A stretch of DNA of 64,000 bases from UBA8337 sp038143435. GTDB lineage: Bacteria > Pseudomonadota > Alphaproteobacteria > RS24. The stretch covers positions 62,001-126,000 of the forward strand of contig JAYQLX010000006.1 of the NCBI GenBank assembly GCA_038143435.1, read 5' to 3'. The notes beneath the pieces were generated by a model. It was not told the DNA's origin. It worked only from the letters and a program-made list of their open reading frames with translations, and made no database searches. The translations under genes and the position numbers were made by a program. Shown one piece after another: positions 27,035 through 36,758 of the stretch; the stretch's first letter is position 1, and each line of letters opens with the position of its first letter.

Positions 27035-28754
27035 ATGACTGAGTTGAAACTGGGAAATGAGTTTGGCGCACCGGCGGAGGGCGACTGGTTGCAAGCGGTT
27101 GAAACCGCTTTGCGTGACAAATCTATCGACAGTCTCAATTCCACCGACCCCGCCGGTTTTGACCGCCAGCCGCTTTATACTGAGGCTAACAGCCAAACCG
27201 CAGCCGACCAAGCGGGTTTGCCCGGCTTCGCGCCTTTCACACGCGGCGCAGCACCACTCAACAATAAATTTCTGCCCTGGCATATTGCCCAACGCATCAT
27301 CATCGGCCGCAAGGGGGCTGACAATACCGCCATATTGACCGATTTGGCCGGTGGCGTGAGCGCGCTGGTACTTGATTTCAGCGCGCAGGATTTGGACGGC
27401 AAAGGTCTCGACGCCTTATTGGCCGATGTCATGCTGGATATTGCCCCGCTTTCGCTGGCTTCGGCCAATGCCGACACGGCGCGCGCCGTGCTGGAACTGC
27501 TGGATAAGCGCGGCATTGGCGATGTACCGCTATATCTCAACCTGTCTGCTGACGATGCAGCGTCACTGGTCGATTTGACGACAGGGCGCCCCTCTGCCCG
27601 TTTGATGACTGCAAATGGCGCGGCGTTTCACGCGCAAGGTGCCGGTGTGCCGCAAGAGCTTGGCTGGATGCTGGCCGAACTGACCGAAGGCTTGCGCGCT
27701 TTGGAAGCGGCAGGCATGGATGCCGCCGAGGCCTTGTCCAAAATTACCATGACCGTCGCTGCCGATGTTGATTTCTTTGCCACGCTGGCCAAAAATCCGC
27801 GCCGCACGGGTGTTGTTCGCCAATATCGCTGAAGCGGTGGGCGCACCCGATACACCGCCGCAAATTCACGCCGAAACAAGTTTGCGCGCTTTTTCCGATG
27901 TTGACCCCTGGGTCAATATTTTGCGCGCCACCTCGGCCGCTATGGGCGCAGGCATTGCCGGTGTCGATATGTTGACGGTTGCCCCCTGCTCGGCGACCAG
28001 CGCCAGCGACAACGCCCTGACGCGGCGCATTGCCCGCAACACGCAGGTGATTTTGCAAGAAGAAAGCCATATCGGCCACGTTACCGATGCGGCAGGCGGC
28101 AGTTGGTATGTCGAAAGCCTGACGCAACAATTGGTCGAAAGCGCTTGGGCCGAATTCCAAGCCATTGAAGCGGCGGGCGGTCTTTCCGCCGCCGGAGATA
28201 CCATCAATGCCGCACTTGCCGAAGCGCGCGCCGCCTTCGATGTTGCCGTTGATAAGCGCGCCATGCCGCTGGTCGGGGTCAGCGAGTTTCCCAATCTCGA
28301 CGAAGCGCCATTGGCAACGGGCGGCGACAATGGCTATCGCCTGTCTGCTGCCTATGAGCATCTGCGCAACGCGGCGCAAAAAGCCAAGCCGAAAGTGTTT
28401 CTTGCCAATATTGGCGAGATGGCCAGCTTCACCCCGCGCGCCAATTTCGCCGCCAATATTTATGCAGCAGGCGGGCTACATGCGGTAAGTGGCGATGGCG
28501 GCACAGATGCACAGGCGATTGCCGAAGCCTTCAAAAAATCCAACGCCAAAATTGCAGTGATATGCGCCAGCGATGATGACTATGAAGGCCACGCGGCCGA
28601 GGTCGCGGCCGCGCTGAAGCAAGCGGGCGCAACCCATATCGCGCTGGCCGGAAAGCCGCGTGATATTGACGATATTGACGCTTATTGCTTTGCCGGATGT
28701 GCGGCCTTGAGCTTCTTGCAAGAGGTTCACCAAACATTGGGGCTGTCATCATGA
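27035..28754 (+). CDS. mutA: Methylmalonyl-CoA mutase small subunit (one apparent insertion)
   Basis: This is the beta subunit that pairs with MutB to convert methylmalonyl-CoA to succinyl-CoA, the end of propionate and odd-chain fatty acid breakdown. The sequence follows the mutase TIM-barrel (PLYTEANSQ, PGFAPFTRG, ETSLRAFSDVDPWVNILRAT) with a degenerate C-terminal cobalamin-like domain lacking the DxHxxG motif. An extra A in the AAAAA run near 27795 splits it; without it the text reads ATLAKIRAARVLFANIAEA. About 573 residues. Its stop overlaps the mutB start (ATGA). Confidence 0.93.
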
Positions 28755-30943
28755 GCAAACTGCCCGATTTTTCAAAATTGTCTTTGAACCTCAACACCTC
28801 GACCGATTTGGGCGACTGGCAAAACGCGGCCAAAGCGGCGCAAGACAATGATGATGCGGCGACGCTGCGGCAAACGCCGGAGGGTATTGACGTTAAACCG
28901 CTTTATACAGCGGCGGATAGAGACGGCCTGCCCTATCTCGATAATTATCCCGGCCTCGCGCCATATATCCGCGGGCCTTATGCCACCATGTATGTCAATA
29001 AGCCGTGGACGGTGCGCCAATATGCCGGTTTCTCAACGGCGGAAGAATCCAACGCGTTTTACCGCCGCAATTTGAAGGCCGGTCAAAAAGGCCTGTCCGT
29101 GGCTTTCGACCTCGCCACTCATCGCGGCTATGACAGCGACCATCCGCGCGTTTTCGGCGATGTCGGCATGGCCGGTGTGGCGATTGATTCAATCCTCGAT
29201 ATGCGGACTTTATTTGCCGGAATACCGCTTGATACCATGTCGGTTTCCATGACCATGAACGGCGCGGTATTGCCGATTATGGCGCTGTATATTGTGGCGG
29301 CGGAAGAGCAAGGCGTGTCGCCTGACAAGCTGGCCGGAACCATTCAGAACGATATTCTGAAAGAGTTTATGGTGCGCAACACCTATATTTACCCGCCCAA
29401 GCCGAGCATGCGGATTATCTCCGATATTTTCGCCTATACGTCGGAAAATATGCCGAAGTTCAATTCGATTTCCATCTCCGGCTATCATATGCAGGAAGCC
29501 GGAGCGACGGCTGACCTAGAGCTTGCTTATACGCTGGCTGACGGGGTTGAATATGCCCGCGCCGGAATGGCGGCAGGTTTGGATATTGATGCTTTCGCAC
29601 CGCGCCTGTCTTTCTTCTGGGCCATTGGTAAAGATTTCTTCATGGAGATTGCCAAAATGCGCGCTGCCCGTCTGTTATGGGCGCAACTCATGCAAGGCTT
29701 GGGCGCGAAGAACCCGAAATCGCTGGCGCTGCGCACCCATTGTCAAACCTCGGGCTGGAGCTTGACCGCGCAGGATATTTACAACAACGTCGTGCGCACC
29801 TGCATTGAGGCAATGGCCTCGACACAAGGGCATACGCAATCTTTGCACACAAACAGTTTTGACGAAGCGCTGGCCCTGCCGACCGATTTCTCGGCGCGTA
29901 TCGCGCGCAACACGCAGCTTATGCTGCAAATGGAAAGCAACACCACCAAAGTCATCGACCCGTGGGGCGGCAGCTATTTCGTTGAAAAACTGACGCATGA
30001 TTTGGCGGCGCGCGCGCTCGGTCATATTCAAGAAGTCGAGAAACTGGGTGGCATGGCGGCAGCGATTGAGCAAGGCATTCCGAAAATGCGCATTGAGGAA
30101 GCCGCCGCGCGCACCCAAGCCGCCATTGATAGCGGTCGCCAGACTGTGGTCGGGGTCAATAAGTTCAAACTTGAAAATGAAGATGCGGTTGATGTGCTGA
30201 AGGTCGATAATACGGCGGTGCGCACGGCACAGATTGACCGTTTGAAAGCGCTGAAAGAAAGCCGCGATGAAGCGGCGACGCAAGCCGCCCTTGCCGCGCT
30301 GACAGAAGCGGCAAAAAGCGGTAACGGAAACCTATTGGCACTGGCTGTCGATGCGGGTCGCGCCAAAGCCACGGTCGGTGAAATATCCGGCGCGTTGGAA
30401 GCGATATACAACCGCCATGAAGCCAACCCGCAGGTGATTTCAGACGTTTACGAAAAAGACTTCGGTTCTGATGACCCGAAAATCGCCAAGCTGCGCGAGA
30501 TGATTGACCGCTTCAGCGAGCGCGAAGGCCGTGCGCCGTCCATCTATCTCGCCAAAATGGGGCAAGACGGGCACGATCGCGGCCAGAAAGTCGTTGCCAC
30601 AGCGCTTGCCGATTTGGGTTTTGAGGTGGTTGCTGGGCCTTTATTCCAAACGCCGGAAGAAGCAGCCAAAGACGCGATTGCGGCGGGTGCGCATATTGTC
30701 GGCGTATCCTCATTGGCGGCAGGGCATTTGACGCTGGTGCCGGAATTGCGCGACGCGCTGGCCGCCGAGGGCAAAGACGATATGATGGTGATTGTCGGCG
30801 GGGTCATCCCACCGCAAGATTTTGACGCGCTGCGCGATGCCGGTGCCAAAGCCATCTTCCCGCCCGGCACGGTGATACCTGATGCCGCTGATGAACTGAT
30901 TACCACGCCCACCGCCCATTTGGGCCATAATGAAGCGGCGTAA
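28751..30943 (+). CDS. mutB: Methylmalonyl-CoA mutase large subunit
   Basis: The 730-residue protein is the catalytic, adenosylcobalamin-binding subunit. The TIM-barrel region has PGLAPYIRGPYATMY and the substrate-binding SVSMTMNGAVLPIMALYI. The C-terminal domain has the cobalamin-ligand motif GQDGHDRG (DxHxxG) and GVSSLAAGHLTLVPELRDAL. No MeaB chaperone or epimerase gene is nearby within the window. Confidence 0.97.
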   Translation: MSKLPDFSKLSLNLNTSTDLGDWQNAAKAAQDNDDAATLRQTPEGIDVKPLYTAADRDGLPYLDNYPGLAPYIRGPYATMYVNKPWTVRQYAGFSTAEESNAFYRRNLKAGQKGLSVAFDLATHRGYDSDHPRVFGDVGMAGVAIDSILDMRTLFAGIPLDTMSVSMTMNGAVLPIMALYIVAAEEQGVSPDKLAGTIQNDILKEFMVRNTYIYPPKPSMRIISDIFAYTSENMPKFNSISISGYHMQEAGATADLELAYTLADGVEYARAGMAAGLDIDAFAPRLSFFWAIGKDFFMEIAKMRAARLLWAQLMQGLGAKNPKSLALRTHCQTSGWSLTAQDIYNNVVRTCIEAMASTQGHTQSLHTNSFDEALALPTDFSARIARNTQLMLQMESNTTKVIDPWGGSYFVEKLTHDLAARALGHIQEVEKLGGMAAAIEQGIPKMRIEEAAARTQAAIDSGRQTVVGVNKFKLENEDAVDVLKVDNTAVRTAQIDRLKALKESRDEAATQAALAALTEAAKSGNGNLLALAVDAGRAKATVGEISGALEAIYNRHEANPQVISDVYEKDFGSDDPKIAKLREMIDRFSEREGRAPSIYLAKMGQDGHDRGQKVVATALADLGFEVVAGPLFQTPEEAAKDAIAAGAHIVGVSSLAAGHLTLVPELRDALAAEGKDDMMVIVGGVIPPQDFDALRDAGAKAIFPPGTVIPDAADELITTPTAHLGHNEAA

Positions 30944-31058
30944 TTTACCCAATAAAAAAACAGCAGTTTATTAAAGCAATTTTTGCATTCATTGATTTTT
31001 TTGTTAAAAATCGGCTATGAGATAAAAAATGCGCAATAAAAACAAAAAGGAGCGCGCA

Positions 31059-31811
31059 ATGCCCACAAACACTCTGAATTGGCCGCCAATGCGGCAATAC
31101 GCCTTCAATCCGCCGATGAGGCGATATCGTCACTTGAATACACCCATAATTGGGAAACGCAGCTTAAAGACCATCATGCTTATCAAAAGTCTTGGGGTTA
31201 TGGCACTTATCTATATGGACTTGATTATTATCTCGTCGATACCAGAGACCATGATACCGACCAGCTGGGGGTCTCTTTATGCTTCAACCAAGATTTTACT
31301 TGGTAGCGGAAGCAACCAAGTTTCCGGCAATATAGGCTCTGACAAAGTTCATACCGGTGCGGGCGATGATATTATTCGCGGTGGTGCGGGCGATGATATT
31401 ATTTGCGGTTGTGCGGGCGATGATCAACTCATTGGTGGCGATGGTGATGACATCATCTATGGTGATTGGGGTAACGATATTCTATATGGCGGCGCAGGCG
31501 ATGACATTCTGGTTGGTGGTGCCGGGCGCGATATTATGGTCGGCGGCAAGGGCGATGACACTTTCTACATTGGTGATCTGGCATCAAGCGTCAGATGGCT
31601 GATGTCATTAAGGATTATGGTAAAGGGAACGATATGCTTTCCTTTGTCACCGGCACCCATACGGTCTATGTCAAAAACACCGGCAAAGATGCGATTTTGC
31701 AGAATGGCACGGGGGACGATGCCGAGATTTACGCTATTTTGCGCGGCTATACCGACCCGCTCACCAGTAATGATGGATGCAGACGGCATAACGTTTATCG
31801 AAATCGTTTAA
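31059..31811 (+). CDS. RTX-type calcium-binding repeat protein (four apparent indels)
   Basis: AAGGAG lies six bases before the ATG at 31059. The centre (about 31350-31560) encodes seven to eight glycine-aspartate nonapeptides of the form GGAGDDIIxG, the calcium-binding beta-roll of type I secreted proteins. The best reading needs frame changes near 31078, 31300, 31590 and 31770. With them the N-terminal part reads LQSADEAISSLEYTHNWETQ and the C-terminal part DYGKGNDMLSFVTGTHTVYV, ending DADGITFIEIV. The N-terminal domain is not recognised. No secretion genes are adjacent. The 115 bases upstream are strongly AT-rich, unlike the surroundings, hinting at transfer. Confidence 0.7.
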   Translation: MPTNTLNWPPMRQYAFNPPMRRYRHLNTPIIGKRSLKTIMLIKSLGVMALIYMDLIIISSIPETMIPTSWGSLYASTKILLGSGSNQVSGNIGSDKVHTGAGDDIIRGGAGDDIICGCAGDDQLIGGDGDDIIYGDWGNDILYGGAGDDILVGGAGRDIMVGGKGDDTFYIGDLASSVRWLMSLRIMVKGTICFPLSPAPIRSMSKTPAKMRFCRMARGTMPRFTLFCAAIPTRSPVMMDADGITFIEIV

Positions 31812-31840
31812 TCGTTAACCCTGATAAGGCCTTCTTGCGG
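31807..31840 (-). repeat. Duplicated remnant of the tesB 3' end
   Basis: These 34 bases match 31922-31955 at 29 positions. Read on the minus strand this copy encodes QEGLIRVND-stop, while the real tesB ends QEGLIRVHD-stop; two of the differences are synonymous (AGG/CGG, GAT/GAC). It begins two bases inside the RTX stop codon. Confidence 0.75.
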
Positions 31841-31845
31841 TAAAA

Positions 31846-31873
31846 GCACTTAGCGGCTCCGCCGCTTTAGTGC
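31846..31873. repeat. GC-rich palindrome between the two tesB ends
   Basis: Arms GCACT-AGCGGC and GCCGCT-AGTGC form a hairpin with a three-base loop and small internal bulge. It is followed by GCGAGCGCAAGCGAGCG, a short imperfect repeat, and CGGCTAACG. No T run follows, so it is not a typical terminator. Confidence 0.5.
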
Positions 31874-31922
31874 GCATTCCGCCAGCGTAGCGAGCGCAAG
31901 CGAGCGAAGTCGGCTAACGTTT

Positions 31923-32780
31923 TTAGTCGTGAACCCGGATAAGGCCTTCTTGAGCCGCCGTGGCAATCAACTTGCCGTCGCGGGTAAAGAAGTGCCCGAA
32001 ATTCATACCACGACCACCGGCTGACGCAGGGCTGTCTTGCACATAGAGCATCCAGTCAGTCGCTTCAAACTCGTGATAAAACCACATGGCATGGTCAAGA
32101 CTGGCCGATTGCAGCTTCGGGTTCATATAGCTGAGCGCATGCGGGCGCATGCTGGTATCGAGCAGTGATGTGTCGGAGATATAAGACAGCATGGCCTGAT
32201 TGGTGGCGAAATCTTTCGGCATGCCCGGGTCAACCTTCACCCAGACAATATTGCGCGGCTCGGCCGGTTCAGGGTTGAAAATATCCTTCGGGCTGACCGG
32301 ACGAATTTCAAACGGGCGGCGGCGCAACCAGCTATCGCGAAATTTTTCCGGAATTTTCTCGGCATTTTCGAGCCGAATTTCATAGTCGCTTTTCAGCGTC
32401 TCAGGGTCAGGCGCATAGGGCATTTGCATTTGGTGTTCGCGGCCTTCTTCATGACGCTGAAAGCTGGCCGCCATATTGAATATCTGCTTGCCATGCTGAA
32501 TCGCGATAACGCGCCGCGAGGCAAAACTTTTGCCGTCGCGCGCTGCATCGACTTCATAAATAATCGGCGTGTCGGGGTCACCGGGGCGCAGAAAATAGCT
32601 GTGAAAACTGTGGCAGAACATATCTTCCACCGTATAGCAGGCAGCCATCAGCGCTTGGCCGAGCACTTGCCCGCCAAAGACCCGCTGGCGTTGTTCATTC
32701 GGGCTTTGGCCGCGAAATAAATTGACCTCCAGCCGCTCGAGCTTGAGCAACTGCAAAATCGTGTCCAGTGATTGGTCCAT
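31923..32780 (-). CDS. tesB: Acyl-CoA thioesterase II
   Basis: TesB hydrolyses medium- and long-chain acyl-CoA to free acid and CoA through a double hot-dog fold. The 285-residue length is normal. Typical segments are RVFGGQVLGQALMAA, FHSYFLRPGDP, and the second half with LSYISDTSLLDTSMRPH and SLDHAMWFYHEF. AAGGGAAG precedes the ATG at 32780. It follows the SUF operon after 22 bases and may be read through from it. Confidence 0.95.
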   Translation of the reverse strand: MDQSLDTILQLLKLERLEVNLFRGQSPNEQRQRVFGGQVLGQALMAACYTVEDMFCHSFHSYFLRPGDPDTPIIYEVDAARDGKSFASRRVIAIQHGKQIFNMAASFQRHEEGREHQMQMPYAPDPETLKSDYEIRLENAEKIPEKFRDSWLRRRPFEIRPVSPKDIFNPEPAEPRNIVWVKVDPGMPKDFATNQAMLSYISDTSLLDTSMRPHALSYMNPKLQSASLDHAMWFYHEFEATDWMLYVQDSPASAGGRGMNFGHFFTRDGKLIATAAQEGLIRVHD

Positions 32781-32802
32781 TTGCTTCCCTTAATTTTAGG
32801 GA

Positions 32803-33181
32803 TTATTGTTTGGCAGGCGCTTGCGCCGGCACAATGGTGACGCTTTCACCGCAGCCGCATGCATCGGTTTGGTTTGGATTGTTGAACCGAAAACCGGCTG
32901 ACAGCTTGTCTTCTTCCCAGTCCATCTCAGTGCCCAGCAAAAACAACACCGCTTTCGCCTCAATAAGAATGGTCACGCCTTTATCTTCAACGATTTCGTC
33001 GAGCGGTTGTTTTTCTTCAGCATAATCCATTGTGTATTCCATGCCGGCACAACCGCCATTTTTCACCCCGAGGCGAATACCGATTTTCGGCGTTTCTGAT
33101 TTAGCCATAATGGATTTAACGCGCTCGGCGGCGCGGTCGGTCAGCGTGATGGCTTTCGGCAATTCGTAAACTCTGGCTCAT
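32803..33181 (-). CDS. sufA: A-type iron-sulfur carrier, SufA/ErpA family
   Basis: A-type carriers receive Fe-S clusters from SufBCD and pass them to target proteins. The three conserved cysteines are present in NGGCAGMEY and ACGCGES. ATG at 33181 has GGAAGAG upstream and reads MSQSLR, then one surplus base leads into LPKAITLTDRAAERVKS; alternatively translation begins at TTG 33162 without an indel. I prefer the ATG with an indel. It is the last gene of the SUF operon. Confidence 0.88.
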
Positions 33182-33196
33182 ATCTCTTCCGTTTCG

Positions 33197-33601
33197 TTAA
33201 AACATATTCAACGCAACGCGGGCTTCATCCGACATGCGACTGGGGTCCCAGGGCGGCTCGAATGTCATATTTACCATAACATCGCCGACACCGTCCACTG
33301 AGCGCACCGCATCTTCCACCCAGCGCGGCATGTGCTCAGCCACCGGGCACCCCGGCGCGGTCAGCGTCATATCAATGGTCACATCGCGATCGTCAGAAAT
33401 ATCGACGCGGTAAATCAGTCCCAACTCGTAAATATCGACGGGAATCTCGGGGTCATAGACGCTTTTCATCGCGCCGATAATATCATCGGTCAGCGCAGCC
33501 ATTTCCGGCGACAAATCCTCAATCGCCACAGGCTCTTTCGTTTCCGTCGCTTGATCAGGCGCGGAGGTATCGATTACCGGCATGTCTTTTTCGTCATTCA
33601 T
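33197..33601 (-). CDS. sufT: SufT / DUF59 iron-sulfur assembly protein
   Basis: The 134-residue protein matches the MIP18/DUF59 family: MKSVYDPEIPVDIYELGLIY, then LTAPGCPVAEHMP with the conserved cysteine, and FEPPWDPSRMSDEAR at the end. An acidic leader of about 35 residues precedes the domain. SufT helps cluster maturation with SufBCD. It lies three bases from sufS. Confidence 0.93.
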   Translation of the reverse strand: MNDEKDMPVIDTSAPDQATETKEPVAIEDLSPEMAALTDDIIGAMKSVYDPEIPVDIYELGLIYRVDISDDRDVTIDMTLTAPGCPVAEHMPRWVEDAVRSVDGVGDVMVNMTFEPPWDPSRMSDEARVALNMF

Positions 33602-33604
33602 GCA

Positions 33605-34831
33605 TCACCCGAAAAAATCAATTGCCTTATGCAGGGCTTCGGCAAGCGCGTCCACTTCTTCATGCGTATTGTAAACGGCAAAGCTGGCGCGCGCCGTGGC
33701 CGGCACATTGAAGCGCGCCATGAGCGGTTGCGCGCAATGATGCCCTGCCCGCACCGCCAGACCGCTGCGGTCAATCACTGTCGCCAAATCATGCGGGTGA
33801 ATGCCATCAACGCCAAAGGAGACAATCGCCCCCTTTTCTTTGGCCGTGCCGTAAATCTTCACGCGGTTAATCGCGCCGACCGTTTCCATCGCATGGTCCC
33901 GCAGCGCATTTTCATGCGCTTGCATGACGTCAAAACCGATATTCATCATCCAATCTAACGCTTCGCCCAAGCCGATAACCTCAATAATCGGCGGCGTGCC
34001 CGCTTCAAAGCGATGCGGCGCATCGCCATAAGTGATGACGTCTTTCGACACTTCGCGTATCATCTCGCCACCGCCACGGAATGGGCGCATGGCGGCCAGC
34101 CGGTCGGCCTTGCCATATAAAACACCAATGCCGGTCGGGCCATAAACCTTGTGGCCGGAGAAGACGTAAAAATCAGCGCCCAGCTTTTGCATATCATTTT
34201 TCAAATGCACCGCGCCCTGACAGCCATCGAGCAAAATCGGCACATCGTAACCATGCGCAATATCAACCAATTGCTTGGCCGGGGTAATCGTGCCCAAAGC
34301 ATTGGACATTTGCGTCAGCGCAACAAATTTTGTCTTGTCGGAAAACGCCGCCTCATAGGCCGCCATATCCAACTCACCCTCATCGGTGACCGGCACCCAT
34401 TTCAAAACCGCACCATGCCGCTCGCGCATGAAATGCCACGGCACAATGTTCGAGTGATGCTCCATTTCCGACAGAATAATCTCGTCGCCTTCTTGGATTT
34501 GCGGCTCAAGGAATCCATAAGCCACCAGATTGATGGCATCGGTCGCACCTCCCGCAAAAATGATTTGCTCGGTGCTTTCCGCATTCAAGAATTTGCGCGT
34601 TGTCTCACGCGCCGCTTCAAAGGCATTGGTTGCATTATTCGACAAATAATGCAGGCCGCGATGCACATTGGCATATTCATGCGTAGCAAAGCCGTGCATG
34701 CGGTCAAGCACCGCAGCAGGCTTCTGCGCCGAGGCGGCATTATCCAAATAAATCAACGGCTTGCCGTAAACCTCTTGTGAAAGGCCCGGGAATTTCGCGC
34801 GAATGGCGTTAACATCAAATGCGGCAGACAT
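33605..34831 (-). CDS. sufS: SufS cysteine desulfurase (class II)
   Basis: This PLP enzyme takes sulfur from cysteine for SUF cluster assembly. The 408-residue protein has YLDNAASAQKP, the PLP lysine in FYVFSGHKVYGPTG, and the catalytic cysteine in AGHHCAQPLM. GGAGG lies before ATG 34831, and the start overlaps the sufD stop as TGATG. Confidence 0.96.
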   Translation of the reverse strand: MSAAFDVNAIRAKFPGLSQEVYGKPLIYLDNAASAQKPAAVLDRMHGFATHEYANVHRGLHYLSNNATNAFEAARETTRKFLNAESTEQIIFAGGATDAINLVAYGFLEPQIQEGDEIILSEMEHHSNIVPWHFMRERHGAVLKWVPVTDEGELDMAAYEAAFSDKTKFVALTQMSNALGTITPAKQLVDIAHGYDVPILLDGCQGAVHLKNDMQKLGADFYVFSGHKVYGPTGIGVLYGKADRLAAMRPFRGGGEMIREVSKDVITYGDAPHRFEAGTPPIIEVIGLGEALDWMMNIGFDVMQAHENALRDHAMETVGAINRVKIYGTAKEKGAIVSFGVDGIHPHDLATVIDRSGLAVRAGHHCAQPLMARFNVPATARASFAVYNTHEEVDALAEALHKAIDFFG

Positions 34832-36001
34832 CACGCCGCCTCCGGTTTCGAAAATTGCGCGGTAATTTTTTGTGCCAGTAGCGCACGAAATACATCAGCC
34901 AGCGCCGCATCATCAATATGCACCAGCACTTCCTCGATAAATCCGGCAACCAGCAAATGTCGCGCCGCAGCCTCATCAAGACCGCGCGCCCGCAGGAAGA
35001 AAAGCGTGTTCTTTATCCAACTCGCCAATCGCCGAACCATGCGCGCAAGCGACGTCATCAGCGTAGATTTCCAGCTCAGGCTTGGCATCCATTTCAGCCC
35101 CGTCAGACAGCATCATGGCGCGTGTCTGCATTTGCGCATCAACATGTTGCGCGTCTTGGCGCACAATCACTTTGCCCTGAAACACGCCGCGCGATGCGTC
35201 GTCGAGCACATTATAGGCGGTTGTGTTGCTGCTCGTATCTGCCGCTTGATGGTCAATTTCATAGGTGAAATCGGCATGGTTTTTATCGCGCCCCAGCACC
35301 GCGCTGTGCAATTCCGCATGCGCACCCTCGGCCTTTAACTTAATCTGCGCTTCATAACGAGCCAGAGCACCGCCGCTGACCAGCGCTATCGATCTAAATT
35401 GTGCGCCGCGCGCCAATTCAACTTGGGACACATTGACTTGATGCCCCGCCTGCTGCGAACGAATGAAAGTCAATTCAGCGCCTTCACCGAGCGCAATGTC
35501 AAAACGCGCATTGGTATAAGCGGCGCTCATATGATTATCGACCAGCACCGCTTTTGCGCCATCGGCCAGTTTGATTTCATGATGCAGATGCATGGCATTG
35601 CTGCTCGATGTGGTGATGACCAAAGGCCGCGCCAATGCTCCCCTAATTTCAACATTCAACCCGTCTTGCGCCAGTGCCGCATTGTAATTGCGCATGGCAT
35701 CATCGCCGACTGAAGCCGCTTCAAATGCCTGCATGGTCAAACCTTCGGCAGACGGTGCATCAATAAGCTTGCCGTCTTCAAACATCGCCATCAGCGGGTC
35801 AATGGCTGAAAAATCAACCGAGTCAATGCGGTCGTCAGCTGCCATGCCAAGCAACCGCGCCAAATCAGTATAGTGCCAAGCTTCTTGCCGACGGGTCGGC
35901 AAGCCGAGCTTCTCCGCCGCCGCCAACGCGCTGGCGCGGGTCGCCGCATCGCCCGGCAAGTGACCGCTCACGCGGTCAAAATAGGCTTGCGCGTCAAGCA
36001 T
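34831..36001 (-). CDS. sufD: SufD, Fe-S scaffold complex subunit (one apparent insertion)
   Basis: SufD joins SufB and SufC in the scaffold. The sequence has EAWHYTDLARLL at about residue 42 and the beta-helix core ending KPELEIYADDVACAHGSAIG. After ELDKE one surplus base near 35013 shifts the frame, and the normal end continues as LFFLRARGLDEAAARHLL to the stop at 34831. About 390 residues. The start at 36001 overlaps the sufC end by eight bases. Confidence 0.92.
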
Positions 36002-36758
36002 TGACCGCCTCTCCGACAAATTCGCCATAGCCTGACTTTTCGAGTTCCAAAGCCAGTTCAGGGCCACCCGATTTAACAATTTGACCGGCCGCCATGACAT
36101 GCACGACATCGGGTTTGATGAAATCGAGTAGGCGCTGATAATGAGTGATGACCAGCATGCCGCGATCAGGGGCGCGCAAAGCGTTTACCCCCTCGGCCAC
36201 CGTCTTCAGCGCATCAATATCAAGGCCGCTATCGGTTTCGTCCAAAATCGCCAGCTTCGGTTCCAGCATGGCCATTTGCAAAATTTCATTGCGCTTTTTC
36301 TCGCCGCCCGAAAAGCCGACATTCAATTGCCGCTTCAGCATGTCATCATTCATGCCGAGGCCACGCGATTTCTCACGCGCCAGACGCAGAAAGCTGGCCG
36401 CGTCCATTTCATCTTCCCCACGCCCGCGAAGAATGGCGTTCAGTGAGGTTTTCAAAAACGTCATATTGGTGACGCCGGGAATTTCAAGCGGATATTGAAA
36501 AGCCAAAAACAGACCGGCAATGGCGCGTTCTTCAGGCGCCATATCGGCCAAAGACCGGCCATCAAACAGCATATCGCCACCACTCACCTCATAGCCGTCT
36601 TTACCCGACAGCACATAAGACAGTGTCGATTTGCCGGAGCCATTCGGCCCCATAATCGCATGCACTTCACCCGGTTGAATGGCCAGCGACAGGCCGTTCA
36701 AAATAGGCGTGCCGTCAACACCGGCGTGCAAATTCTTGATTTCCAGCAAAGCACTCAT
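35994..36758 (-). CDS. sufC: SufC, ABC-type ATPase of the Fe-S scaffold
   Basis: The 254-residue ATPase has Walker A GPNGSGKS, the signature NVGFSGGEKKRNEI and Walker B LAILDETDSGLDIDAL. It powers the SufBCD scaffold. ATG 36758 follows GGAAGGAAG and overlaps the sufB stop (ATGA). Confidence 0.97.
   Translation of the reverse strand: MSALLEIKNLHAGVDGTPILNGLSLAIQPGEVHAIMGPNGSGKSTLSYVLSGKDGYEVSGGDMLFDGRSLADMAPEERAIAGLFLAFQYPLEIPGVTNMTFLKTSLNAILRGRGEDEMDAASFLRLAREKSRGLGMNDDMLKRQLNVGFSGGEKKRNEILQMAMLEPKLAILDETDSGLDIDALKTVAEGVNALRAPDRGMLVITHYQRLLDFIKPDVVHVMAAGQIVKSGGPELALELEKSGYGEFVGEAVNA

Noticed and set aside
31350..31560. Short direct repeats as a possible CRISPR array
   Set aside because: The repeats are in-frame, 27 bases apart without spacers, and encode GGxGxD nonapeptides of an RTX protein.
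30944..32000. Prophage or genomic island around the RTX gene
   Set aside because: There is no integrase, transposase, tRNA target or phage gene; only a small cassette-like scar is supported.
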